The notes under the pieces were generated by a model, which was not told where the DNA came from, did no database searches, and saw nothing but the letters and a program-made list of their open reading frames with translations. The position numbers and the translations under genes are program-made. DNA of 64,000 nucleotides from Rostratula benghalensis (Eukaryota; Chordata; Aves; Charadriiformes; Rostratulidae). The DNA lies in contig VXAI01000380.1 in the NCBI GenBank assembly GCA_013399305.1, forward strand, positions 180,841 to 244,840, written 5' to 3'. Shown here piece by piece: positions 48,901-62,087 of this stretch (within the stretch, counting starts at the first letter, position 1; every line of letters begins with the position of its first letter).

Positions 48901-51900
48901 TTCAGACAGAATAATTATTTCATGTTAAACTGAAAGCATTTCAGGTCAGATTGCCTTGGAGGCAGTGACCTGTGCTGCTGGGTCTGCAGATCTCATCCCC
49001 TTCCAGCAGTCAGGAGTGACTGCAGCAGAGACGTCTGAAACTGGCTGGCTCTAATCCCACTCTGGTCCTCAGCACCAGTGGGCTGCAGGGGCATGGGCCA
49101 TTTTGCAGGCTGGCTAGCCGCTCGTGTTTCTGACTTTTCTCCAGGGCTTGTATACCCTGCTGTCCTTCCTCCTCATCTCTTGCTGCAACTGGGACAAGGC
49201 TGTGACAAGTTTGCCTCCCTGTGCTGCAGTCTGCTCTGCCGTGTGGGGGTACCCAAAGCCTTAGTGGGCCTGCTTAGAATGGGCTCCGTAGCCTCGGCAG
49301 GGAGGCTGAGGCTCGCAGGGTGCAGAGGAGGGTAGAAGGGCAGAAGTGTTTTGTGTCATTCCCCTACTAAGCATCTGTCGAATTCAGACCGGGAGAGTGA
49401 ATGGTCTGAACATGTTTCTGTCCCTGCTGACAAAAATGCTGCTTGTACTCATGCTGACAAAAGGTTGCACCAAGTTTTCAAATTTCAAAATGAAAGGAAT
49501 ATCTTAACATGAAGTTATTTTTATATAGTGCTGACACTGTTTACACATATCATGATGCCTTCAGTACCTGGAAAAAGCTGAGAAAACAATAGTTTTTAAA
49601 CCAGTTCTTTCCTGCACTGACCTTTAATATATACAGTCAAGAAAAACCTCGTCTCTGGTACAATTTGTTAATCTGAGCTGCTTCACTGGTCATAATAATT
49701 GCTGTCTGAGCATCTTCCTGTTCCTGCTGAGGAACAAGAAAAATACCTTTGTCTGTAGTGTTTTCTGTTTTCATATGTTTCCATCTTCTTCAGACTGCTC
49801 TCTTCCATTTCTTGGATACCTGGAATTGCCTAACACTCTTCTGGGAGCAGAAATGTCACCAAGCAGAAAAAGTTCTTAATGTCCTTCTCACCTAAAAGTA
49901 TGGTGGATTTGAAATACGACCTTCAAAAACAAATGACAGTGAAGTGATCAAGGAGATGGGAAACTTCCTAAAGAAATTTTATGACCAAAGGTGCTAGGTG
50001 GCTGTGAAATGAGATATAGCTTCATGGAATACTCTACTGTGGAGAAAAACTGCTCAGACTTATAACTATAGCAATGATTTTTTTCTGTTGTCTAAACTGA
50101 AAATGTTGTGAATTGTTGCAAATATTACGTTTATGCAGTTGGTAACATTAATATTAAGACAGCAAAACTGTAGCAGAGGAATAGGAGTGTCACACTATGT
50201 CAGGGGGGGTTGTTTTTTGGTTTTGGTTTGGGTTTTTTTTTTAATGTATCCTAATCTGAAGCATTTATTGCTGTAGTACAGTATTTTAAAGTTATTTCAG
50301 AAGTTTGTGGTCATAAGAACCTGCATCTTTCTACTCTCAGAGTATATTAGGAGAAGAAAAAATATCTACATTTAGTGGCACACACTGGGTTTCAGAGTAA
50401 CTGTTTCTACTTTTTTTTTGTCATACCTTCAGATTTAAAATATAACGGGAACTTGAGAGAAGTGAAAGAAGAAAGGAAATTTGATAGAAGTCTACATGTA
50501 AAGAAACACATGTAAATTTGAATATTCATTGTATTGCAGTACTATATATTAGTCTTATTCATAAACAATTATACCTTTTCATTCTATGTTGTTTTGATAG
50601 GGAACAAGAAGTAGCTTACTGGCTTGAGGAAATTAAAATATAAAGTATTTTGGGATTAAAGAAAGTTTCTGACTGGTAGTTTAGAAATAATATAGATAGA
50701 GGAGAGTCTTATGAGATTTTTTTCACTTTTGGACAACTGGATTTTACCAACATCTGCAGCATGGACTTGGGTCCTTGAGACTTCTCCATGTCTGTCTGCC
50801 ATTCTGTTACACATTTGAAACTGTCCTGTTTGTTATTGCCACAATCATTTTGAGTCAGGAGTACATATGTTTATAGGTTGCTATGTGCTATTTTTAATTT
50901 GAAGCTGTTGACAAGGTATATATTTGTATAGCTTTTGCTGTAAAATGTTCATGCTAGTTTGCAAATAGGAAGACAACAGTGATACCATAGTCTTCCAGGG
51001 AGAAATTGCTGGGTTTTAAGGTATATTTTCCTAAAGGGCTGTGATTTCGTTCGAGCTTAAGCCTTCCTCAAGGTTGGTTAACTTTGATCATTCTGTTCAC
51101 AGGAGAATTTTTCCTTTTATGAAAAGGAGTCATACTTTTGAAAAAGTATCACCAGCTTCTAATGAAATTATAGATTTCTATTCTTATTCCTGGTGGAACT
51201 GTTACCACCAATGCTTTGCCAAATCAAAGTTCAACGTGTAAATTTATTTGTTTCATCACGTTCCACGGGGGTGTTTTACCAGCTCCGCGCTGTTCAGACC
51301 CATGCAGAAAGGGACACTTACCCACCCCCAGCTGCCTCCGTACCTTCTTCCTCAGGCCAATGTCACATGAGTTAGACCTCTGATCTGATGTGGGATTGCA
51401 TTACTTTAAATATAAGTAACTCAGTACTTGAGAATACTATAGTAGAAAGAAATGCTCTTATAAAGGAGCAAAGTTTTGAGCTTGGTATAGAATAAATTCT
51501 AAGACTGCCCGGGTACCTGCTGGAGCTGCGCCATGAGGCTGTTTCAAAATGGTCTTGGCGCATTGGTTGTAAATGAGTAACACTTCAGATCCGTACAGAA
51601 AGTGGGTTTTTCACATAAACTGGTTTTCCAACCCGTGGACATTACAAAGTACACAGTAGGTAGAGACATACACTGTTATGTTGGTTTTGACTTAGGCTGC
51701 TCCTGGCACATTTAGATCTTTAATCCTGAAGAATTAATTCCCATTACCTAACGTGGTTAACAGAGGATCGGGCACTATATCATCTACCTTGATGAGGGTA
51801 GAGAAGTATTGCTAGAAAGACATCATCTGTAACGGCTCTGGTCTGTGATCTGAAATTAGCTACAGATCTTATTATTCAGGTTTTTTTTAAAAGCCACACT

Positions 51901-54900
51901 TTTTTTTTTTTTACAGCTAAAAAACATTAAAATACCAATACCATTTAGTGCTGCTTTTGTAAAAATCTGAAATAATTGAAAATTTTTATCTATAATTTAA
52001 AATAAATCCCTGAAAAGGGATTAGTGAGTAGACAATACCTGTAAGACTGTACATGGACTTGTACTTCTGTTTCTTTAAAAAGACCAAACAATGACAGGAA
52101 ATATGTGACTTTGCAATTCTTTTCAGAGTATATTTAAATCTATGTGTGGACAAAAAGCATCTAGTTATGAATAATTTCTTAAACGTTATTTCTTAAATGT
52201 TAAACAAACCTTTTATTTCTGTGATTGTGGTATTATCTATTCATTAAAGGAACCAGATGGATATGCCTTATATTCCCTTGTATTTCTTCAGAATATTATT
52301 GCTTGAAGTCAGAGGAATGAGATAAAGAAGAGATATACTGATAAAGGTAATTAAATGTATCGACCAGATCAGGGATTTAGAAAAGGATCTGGTTACTTTT
52401 ATTGAGTGCATGGTAAGGCAAATTAACTGAAATGGCAAAATATTTTTAGGTTATTGTCTGTATTCTGAGTGCTTTCTAAAATAATAAAAAGCCATGAAAC
52501 TAGCCGATGAGGAAATAAATAGGAGAAATGACAGAGTAGTGGTAGCAGGTGTTTGGGGAAACCAAAGTGCCAGAATTGTGAAGAAGAAACTGAGACTTAG
52601 TGCTCTGTCAAGGATATCACTGGAGAGTACCTAACATGTGCAGTGGCAGTCAGCAGAGCAGAATGGAAGACAGCAAAGCTTGTATAAGAACTGTAAAATA
52701 CATAAAATCTTTTTTCCCCCCCTCTGGACTTGTGACTATTAGGAACAGAAGGAGATTGCCAGGCTTTGAAAAATCAGGCATGGCTTGTGGAAGAATAAAA
52801 TAAAATATTTTTTTAAACGAATCAGTCATGCCATTATAATTTGTAACAGCATTCTCAGCCCAGACCCAAAAGAGCCTTGGGCAAGAGACTGAATTGCTTC
52901 CCTACTCTGCAGAACTTCATCTCATCACTCTGTCCTCCAGGAGGTTAATAAAATCACCTGTAAGGGGTGGGTCCTAGCCCATGACATGCTGCAGGGAAGC
53001 TGCAGCTATCCTGCTGTTCATGTGGCAGGAGATGGCCTATCCTCTGCCTGAAAACTCTTCACCTCTTTGAGAATTCAGTGCGTACCTCAATTGTACTTCT
53101 AAGAATCGCAAACAAACATTTAAGATTGTAAAGTCCCAGGGTGTTTATGCTGTGAGGTGGAGCAGCACAGTGTCAGAGTGGAACAAGATGTAACAGAGCT
53201 GCACCTTGTGCCAAGGCATCTCCCACCAAGCACAGTGTTCAGCAGCGCAGGTCTGTGCCACTGGCCGCTGAGCAGCCCCTGGGTTTGGTGCCGGCATCTC
53301 GGTCCCTATGCTGCACCCAGTGCAAGTGTGCAGGTGCTCCGAAGCTCTGAAAATGAGAGAAAGCTAGCATGTAGGTTGCTTGTCAATCTTAATTTCATCA
53401 ATACATGCATTTTTATACTGCCTGTATTTAGGTGTGTACAGACGATCTGTCCAGTGGCTCTCTCGTGCTCTGAATGACATGGTGATGGGTGTTAGTACCA
53501 CCCACCATTAGATATGCCCAAGTCTGTGGTGTTATGAAGGCAGCTCTACATCCTCACATTGGCATTGCCATTGGAAAGGTAGTTTATGAGGAAGGTGACA
53601 GTAAAAGGTATTTATTTGCATGCTGAATGCAATCTCTACTTTTTTGGAGACAAATCCTATATATATTGTTGGCAAATATATTAAAGCTATGGGTTGTCAC
53701 CTGTACCTATGCAGGCTGTTGGGTTTCAGGTCTTCAATTCTGTTGCCCAAAAGGCTGCTGTGGCATTCCTACCAACTGCACCCCATCTTTTGCCAGGCCA
53801 GCTGGGCAAAACAGCCTCTCCCAGAGCTGTTTCAAGTGACTGGTTGCTACAGCACCAACTGACTGGCTTGCAGCTGCAACAGGTTTCTCCTGCTCTGGTC
53901 TCTTAACTTCTCCTTGCAGCTGATCTTGTAACTTTGCTTCCCTGCTGGTCTAGCTGACCTCATTTTTAAGCACTGCAGTATTCATGACTTACTGTCTTAT
54001 CTCAGCCATTTGCCCATTCTCATTTCTGAATTCAAGAAAGTTTGAATGAAGGGTATAATGCTTTCCTTCATTATCTTAGACCACCTTCACTTATGCATAG
54101 ACCACCTGCCATCACAGCACAAACATATGAACTAATGAATGAAGCTCTGCATGATTATACAAAAGCAAAGAGGTTATATTTTCACATGCTTTTCACAGAG
54201 GCTGGTCTAAAGTGAGAAAAATGAGATGTCTCTCCTGCAGAGAGCATACCTGTGTTGATAACATCCTGTAAATTAAATACTGTATTTCTCTCAAAAAGTG
54301 AGAGGACTCCAGTTCAGAGCCTTGCAGCAAAATGAATCAAGACGTTGGCTCTGTGTTCTGCTCAGTGTGTATTTGAGCTGGAGCACATGTGCAATTCTGC
54401 TAAAATGAGGTTATACATTAATAGTCCTTCACAGTTCATTGCTTGAATGAGCCAGAAGTTATTTTCTTCTGAGTTTTGAGTCCCAGGTGCAGCACTTTCT
54501 GACTACCAAATATGAATTTCTAAAAGGGAAGAAAGACTAGTGAATTGAAACTACAACAACCTCTTCTCTGTGGTCTGAGTACAACTGTGTAAAGGAAAGC
54601 ACATCACCTGGCAGATGGAGTAAAAAGTTCCTGGGCAATGGCTTCTATTCATGGTTCTGCTTCTGGCTTTGAGTGCAAACAAATAGATCATTTGGGTCTT
54701 TGTCTTAAAAAGGTGACTTGTTTCTTCGATTTTCGGTACCCAACTTGAGTTTCTCCAGAAGTAATATTCTATTGCTATTTAGACTGGTCCAAAGTGCTAA
54801 CAAAGATAGATGTTTCTACTTTCATTAAAACTTAGTGAGATTAAGCTGACTGTTAGAGAACTGGCTTTGTCTACAGCTGGACCAGCATGTGCTTTTTTTC

Positions 54901-57900
54901 TCAGAGGCTGAACCACTCTTGATCTTCAAAGAGGGCTAAGAGACATCATTTAGCACTAGTTTGTCACACTGTTAGCAAAAAGAGTCTGTGATTTTTGTTG
55001 CTTAATGCCCCTGAAAATGAGTATACTGTTGCCAATATTAAAGAAACTTCTCTATAATTGTACTGTTAACCTTCCTCCAATGTCATTCCATAGGTGGCTG
55101 AGCATGGGAGGGCACCTTGAAAGGTTATTGGGCAAGGAATCTAAAATTTTCTAGTTTGGAAGTTGTCTCAAAGAGGCTGCAGATCTGAGAGTAATGGAAA
55201 ATCATGGGGCTGAAGAAGAGAAGGAGACTCTGGGGACAGTTCTAAGCTTGTACTGATTTATGTATTATCTATGCAGACATCAGCCAGCAAAAACTGCAGC
55301 CTCTGTGACCCAGCCTCTGTTTTTCTAACTGGGATAGGGAGAATCAATATGTGATGGAAGATACTCGGACAACTTGAAACTGGTTTCTGTCACAGGCATC
55401 AAAACATCTTCATATCCTGTCAGTTCTTTGGTGAATATCAATTGGCTAATATCAATTAGTATTTCAACTGTTTAAGAATAGTATTATTTTCAGTAAGAAA
55501 GGATGGGGAAAATGACAAAATTATTTTATTTAATTGGAGTTCCAGGTTGCAGTTTTCATTAAAATGGAAAAACCGTCCCAACTCTGACAATATCTGTAAC
55601 CATGAAGCATTCCTCGTCATTGCAATAGTAATAATTCAGTCTAACAGTAGTATGTGCATGAAGAAAGGCTTTTGATCTATATTCCTACTCAGCCCAGAGG
55701 CAGGAACAGTCCACAGAACCACAAGAACTAAAACATTCCCAAAGTTAGTTTCCACTTCAACTACAGCTGCAAAATACCATGGTAATAGCAGGTAACATCT
55801 ACAAATACCTGGATATTGGGACTTGATCAGAAAAAGCAAACTTAAGCTCTGCCAATCGTAGTTTCTAGCTACATATTTATTTTTGGTAAGAAAGACAGTC
55901 TTGTAATCATGGTTATTTCCTGTCAACTGCAGTTGAAGAAATTGTTTAGTGAGAAAGAACGCTGAAGTAGGTAGGGACTTTTTCAACATCGTGTTTGCTT
56001 AAAATACCTTTAATTTAAAATCTTAAGAGATGCTGCAAAACAGCTAAGGCTGTTGCCTAAGCACTGCATCTCTTAGTTTGTCTTAATTGTGAACTATAAG
56101 CAACTGGTGGGCTGACAGGAGATGAGTCACACATGATCCAAAAGTCACAATGCACAGGACTGAACATAAGGTGATGCATGTGGCTCTTCAGCTGAACACA
56201 TCACTAGCTTGAATGGCTTTTATATTGGGTTTGGTTTTCATCCCACTTAGAACACCATTAACATAATTCCACCTTGCATCTCTGTGTCCAGTTCAGAAAG
56301 ACTGTTGGAAAATGTCTTCTGTGGAGTTGCAGCCGTAGGAGAATCTGATGTATAGAAATAGTTTATCCCTTGTAGAATTTTTAATACATTATTTTCAATC
56401 TAAAACAGCACATTAAATACAAATTAACTGTTTTTCTATGGAAAAGTATCAAATGTTATTGGACTTAAGTAGTGAATGGCATATTTTACCATTGACTATC
56501 ATAAAATTTTGGCCAATTTCAAAAATCTGGCAAAGCTAATTTAGAAGATTTGGTTTCCCTAGTACTAAGAATAATGCTCAGTATTTGTATTGGAAAGTAT
56601 TGGAATGTGTCTGCGGGTGTTCGCCTGACAAAGTGGTATTGTGGTCCCAGGTTCAAATCCATGTGGTCTGTGGTGGTGCCAAAGTATCTTAACACTGTGA
56701 TCTTTCAATATTTTTTCATTGTTAAGAATTCGGCAACATACTTCAAAAATAATTTCAGAATGCAAGTTTTGCCTGGCTTTACACCCAGGGTAGCAGAGTG
56801 AACAGTCTAGTTACCAAAGCAGAAGTGAGCTTCCTGAAAGAACTTGGAGCGCAGTATGCTCCTGAGCTGTAAGGTCACCTTCCCTCGAGTAACTTGTGTC
56901 ATTGCCAAAGTTGCTGAGAGCAGCGTGGAAGAGAAACTGCTGCAATGCAAGTGTTGCCCCCTTTCTGCTGCTGGAGTGTAATATTCTCTACTGCTGTAAA
57001 GGAGGCAAGATGGTGTTGCTTTGCTGAGCACGTATTTCCTAGCATTTCCTGTGAGCAGGAGAATACCGAGAATTAATTCTAATCAGCAGGCAATGGCTGC
57101 CTCTGTAAATATTTGATGCCTGAATAAACTTTTGTCACAGCCTTTCTAGGCTAAAAATGAATAAAACACAAAAATGCGATTTAAAGTCAAAATCAGATAC
57201 TTTTAAATTTCTTTGGAGCTACCAAGGAAGTGTCCGGTAGTATGGTTCTGTGACACTAGAGTGGTTACATACTGGAACCCTCTTTTAGGTGTCATTTTTA
57301 TTGGGAGGTCACTGTGTGAAGAGCTATCTTAATGGATTTGCAGTCTTGGCCTTTTCCAGTTGGGGGAATAAGTGGAGATTTTTAAAGTGAATTTGTAACC
57401 TACATCAAAAATGAAGGAATGCAAGGAGCTAAATCTACACATTTAGATATAAATGAGTCAGCACTAGTATTTAAAGGATATAGGGTAATTAAAAATCCAT
57501 TATGGTACATCCTAAGGAGAGGGGGGAAAAGCTTTACTGCTTGCTAAGCATTGGGACAGAAGACATCTCCCACCTTTGCTTTTTCAGCTCAGAGCTTTCT
57601 CTGCAGTAAGGAAAGTCCAAATGCAGATTGTCACTAGATTTCTGTCCTGCTGCATCTTGCTTAAAGTGACACCAACAGCTCTTTGTATTTATTATTTCTT
57701 AAGGAATCAGTCTAATTCTTACAGAAATCTCCTTGATTTTTTCTAGTATTTAATTAGGATTTTTCTTTGGTTAGGCAAAGCAATCCACTGAAATAAAAGC
57801 ACAAAATTAAAATATTTCAAAGTGAAACTGAAAGTATCATGTTGCCCACCCTACATTTATTAGCTAAGAATGAACATAACAATAATGCCTGTGTAATCTC

Positions 57901-59092
57901 CCTCCAAAACAGGATTAGAGAATTGTCTACATGGAAAATGTAAATGTCATTGTAGTCTGTTAGAAGTCTACTATTTTATTTCTTGATCTCTCTTTTATTT
58001 TATTCCTAATTTTAACTATTGTCATAATGGCTTCAATTTTCTTGTTTTTTTAAATGAGAGGTAAAAATGTAATGGAAGAAAATCTATTATGTATGCAAAT
58101 GTTTGACACGATTCTCTCTAGAAGCATGGACAATGAGTTAAAATGCACGGAAGCACCTGACTGAACTGTTGAGAAAAGATGGGTGTAAATCTCTGTCAAG
58201 AGTAGACTGGAATTAACTTTGCCAGAAGAGGCCAGTTTCCCTTTGTGGCATCGTCCTCTTTTGTGTCCAGCAAGCCTGGTCCCTGGCAGCGCAGAGATCT
58301 GTCTGAGCTGCAGCAGGGTGGTATTGGCCACTGCTTGGCCAGTAATCTCCACAATATTGAGATGTCCCCAGTGCAAGGAACTCCTGTGGCCCTGTGGCAT
58401 TGCAGCTGGTGAATGGGACCTTGGGAAGCAAGTTACAGCTTTCACCTGCAGTGCAGATGTACAGTTTTCCGTGCTATGTCAGGTAAAGACACTGCAATTC
58501 CTGATGCTTTTCCAATATAGCACCCCTGTGAGACAAGGACACACTACTATTTCCACACTGCCGGTGGGAAAGGAAGCAGGGAATGCTAAAGCTGAGTTTA
58601 CTCAGGCTGAGCAAGGTCTCAAATCCACATTTATGAAATCCAGATTTAGTGTTACTGGGTGCCATCACTCCAAAAGATTTTGACTTATGAACTTTCTCCC
58701 AGCCCAGCTTCAAAGGGGCTAAGAGGGGATCCAGGCCTTTGCACCGGGTGTGTGGGAACTTGTCCGTGGAGTTAAGTGTGGGTGGCTATGAAAAAGCTGA
58801 AAAGTGAATTTTCCACGTTAGGTGTTTGCCTCCCTTAACTGCAGAACTAAAAGAAAAAAATGTGAGGGAAGGAGGAGGATGAAAAAGGATGAAGATGTGT
58901 AATGTTTGAATTGCAATTTGAATTATACAAGTGCAGCCACTTTAAGTACAGCATCTCAGCATTACAAAGGTACTTTCCTGATATGTAACATCTCTTTGAA
59001 TTGAGAATTTATGTATATGTCTCAGGAAAAGACATCTCCTTTGCTTGGAGGCAAGGATGAAAAATTTCCGTCTGGAGTTACTAAAAATTATG
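45901..59092. other. Intergenic, no gene recognised
   Basis: 13 kb of AT-rich sequence. Short open frames occur on both strands, the longest being 154 codons at 58,219-58,683 (plus), which overlaps an equally unremarkable minus-strand frame. No homology, splice-linked exon series, tRNA or LINE fragment was recognised. Confidence 0.5.
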
Positions 59093-59117
59093 AAAAAAAA
59101 AAAAAAAAAAAAAAAAA
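59093..59117 (+). repeat. A25 homopolymer
   Basis: Run of 25 A residues ending where the CR1 fragment at 59,118 begins. CR1 does not use poly(A) tails, so the A tract is more likely pre-existing target sequence or an unrelated expansion. Confidence 0.95.
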
Positions 59118-59284
59118 GATGTTAGGTTGTGGAGTCTCCTTCTCTGGAGACGTTCAAGACCCATCTGGACATGTTCCTGTGTGACCTGCTCTGGATGTTC
59201 CTGCTCTGGCAGGGGGATTGGACTGGATGAGCTTTCAAGGTCCCTTCCAATCCCTGAGATTCTGTGATTCTGTGATTCTGTGAA
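59118..59284 (+). mobile_element. CR1 LINE 3' end, very short
   Basis: About 165 bases in plus orientation: GGAGTCTCCTTCTCTGGAGA through CAGGGGGATTGGACTGGATG to CTTCCAATCCCTGAGATTCT and three copies of the TGATTCTG terminal repeat. It is the same subfamily as the copies at 6.7 kb and 21.4 kb, and the well-kept octamer array suggests a fairly young insertion. Confidence 0.93.
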
Positions 59285-61856
59285 ACTAATCTAGAAATTA
59301 ATCTTAAGATTACGGAACATGATTTATGAATGGCAATTTTTTCGACAACTACTATAAAATACTGGTAAAAGAAACCAGTAACATTTTTCACAGCAGTGAA
59401 AATCAGTAATGTTTATTTCAAGAAAAGATTAAATGCTGCCTACCCCATAATTAAACAAAGTTTGTATCTATTCCTTATTACTGGGATCTTCCATAACTGG
59501 ATGTTGCTATATATAGATGGTGAACTCAAGATTTGACATCTCCCACCTGATTTGTGGGTGAAGATTTCTCATTTGTCTAGCAATCTGACACAGCCAGAAC
59601 AGGCCTCTGAATTTGAACTTGTGTCAGAGAGCACTGGTTTTCTGATGAAAAATTTCAGTCATGATTTTGGAAAACAGTTCCCAGAACCGGTGAGTTGAGA
59701 GCAAAATTTATTCTGAGTTTGATTTGGAATTGTTTTCTAATCAGTTTAGCTATAAAGAAGGCCTTTTAATGTCACAGTCCCTGGGAAGTGAAACTCGAGT
59801 AAGCTGAAATCATTGTGAAACAACTTCTGCATAAACATCTGGCACAGCAAGTCTGGGAGTATCTATATTGAGGCGATTGAGCTGTAATTACATCTCTTTC
59901 TCAATATGTAGTTCCAAATTTTGGCTGTTTGTAAGTGAGTTACAGCTTACATGCCAGTTTTGCTGAACACGGTTATAAATACTGATCTCATTTGCACTGC
60001 TTATGAAAATGTTAAATGAAGATATCATAGCAGCATGTCTGGAAACCACTTAAGTCCCAGTATTGTGAGATACTTGCAGTGTGTTCAAGAGTGCTCCTGA
60101 ATGCAGTGGGATGTTCTATCCAGTGTTCTTCCTGCCATAAATTGTAACACGCCATAAAAGATCCCGTGACTATAGTCAGTGGGATGTTTGAGGTTTCTCC
60201 AAGGGGGAGTATCTGGAGGCTGCAGTCGTCCTGCCATTCTTGACAGGAAACTTATGTCGTGCTTTGAGTGACCCCAGGTTTTCAGGGTGAGGGTGTATCA
60301 CGTGAGTCTGCTGTGTGGAGCGAGAAACAGAACAGTGCTTCTGCAGGAGGAAGGGCTTTAAGCAAAGCTCAAGATCTCAGCATGATGTCAGAACTGTTGA
60401 AAACTTACAAACCTGAGAGCAGTTCATTGCACAACCCTGGCAGCCAGCACCAGAGAGGGTTTGGACTAGTGCCTCAGTACTCTGCTGTCCTGAGTTTGAA
60501 AGCTGCACCTCTCTCCTGCTATTGTTTTGGGAAGAGGGGAAGGAATCTTTCATTATTACATTCCATGGGCAAGATAGGACACTAGTAGAGATTGCACTTT
60601 GGTAATTTCACCTCTATATTCAGTAGCTGCTCAGAAGCAATCTAGGTAGACCTGTGGCATTAAAGTGTGGATGAGAACTAGTTTACATCAGGCTGTCATT
60701 AGGCAGTCAAAGCCAATGCTAATTAAAATAGCAGAAGATAATACGAACCTTCATGAAAAGTGTAGTGTGAAAAAAAGTTTAGTTTGGAGTATCAAACTCT
60801 TCTATGATAAACTCTTCCTGGAGAAAACATTTTTTCTTTTTTGCACCTGGTACCTTTTCTCCTGTAGAGAAGTCCGGTACTGACTAGAGGGGGAAGAGCC
60901 TCCAGCGAGTGGGTGGAATTGGCTGGTGCAGAACTCAGTGAAAGATGCCCATGCATGGCTGCAGATTGCTCCTGGTAAAGCTGTGATGGGATTTCCTAGC
61001 AGAATGTAGAATCTCTGCATGTTTTAGCTCACAGGGCATTTTGAGCTTTCTAGACTCAAAACCTTACTTATTGAAAAGAAAAATACCAAGTATTTTACTC
61101 AGGAATGGGAATGGGACAGGCAAAGAGCTTTTGATGGTGACACATCAGGGGACCTAGCTTTTGTCTAATGGAGCTCCATGAAGAAACTTTAGTAACCGGC
61201 AGAGACCTGAAGCACTGACTACTGCCAGGAGAAACAGAGAATGTTGTTCTCACATTGTCTGGTCATAAGTATTTTGCTGTTTATCTATCCTTAGTGTTTT
61301 GATCCACTGGGGATCACCTGCTTTATGAACAGGTCAGTTAATCTAGCTTAAGGGGACCAATGTAGACTTTTCCTAATTAAAATATGCAAACCGTTGGAGT
61401 GCTAGATTTTAGAGTGAAACTTGGTGCTAGGGATGAGCATTTAATTTGTCTTGACCTACTGTGGTCTTTTGTTTTATACTCAACAACAGAATTCATATTA
61501 CAAAACACCTTTGTTATTTCAATATACAATTTCAGAATCCAAAGCTTGCCCCAATATTGTAGTAGATCGGGTTTATGTTATGGGTTTGAGTCCTCATTTT
61601 TCCTTATTTATTAACAGAAAAAAATGTCAGGAGTACAGAAGAGTATTAGTGGTTCAATGGGGAAGCAGAAAATAATGAGAAATGGTTGGTGCATTATTTT
61701 GAATCGGCTCAGCTCATAATCTGAGACATTCTGAAAAGGGAGAAAACAGGGTTTTTATTTCAGATAAAGATAAATTTAATTAAAACCAACCCATGAATTG
61801 CATGACATTTTAAATAGTGAACTAAGTGAAGACCTTTAAAGATAGTTAGAATGATA
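59285..61856. other. Intergenic, no gene recognised
   Basis: 2.6 kb, AT-rich; only short unremarkable open frames are present. Confidence 0.5.
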
Positions 61857-62087
61857 TAATCATAGAATTGTTCAGGTTGGAAGAGACCCTTGGGATCATC
61901 CAGTCCAACCATCAGCCCCGCTCCACAAATTCCTCCCCCACACCAGATCCCCCGACACCACATCTCAACCACTCTCAAACACAGTCAGGGATGGGGACTC
62001 AATCCCCTCCCTGGGCAGCCCATTCCAGGCTCTGACCACTCCTCCTGGGAAAAAATTCAGCCTAAACCTACCTTGTTGCAGCTTGAG
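61857..62087 (-). mobile_element. CR1 LINE 3' fragment, different subfamily
   Basis: About 230 bases in minus orientation, starting AATCATAGAATTGTTCAGGT and TTGGAAGAGACCCTTGGGAT, then CAGTCCAACCATCAGCCCCG and the CTGGGCAGCCCATTCCAGGC segment. The 3' sequence differs from the other minus-oriented copies here, indicating a separate CR1 subfamily. It is 5'-truncated. Confidence 0.92.

Noticed and set aside
56600..56665. tRNA-like B box GGTTCAAATCC
   Set aside because: No cloverleaf could be built around it: no matching acceptor stem or proper anticodon arm was found. A similar GGTTTGAGTCC near 61,584 also stands alone.
58050..58683. Overlapping open frames of 154 codons (plus) and 131 codons (minus)
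   Set aside because: Both strands are open over the same bases with no motif, splice context or homology; likely chance.
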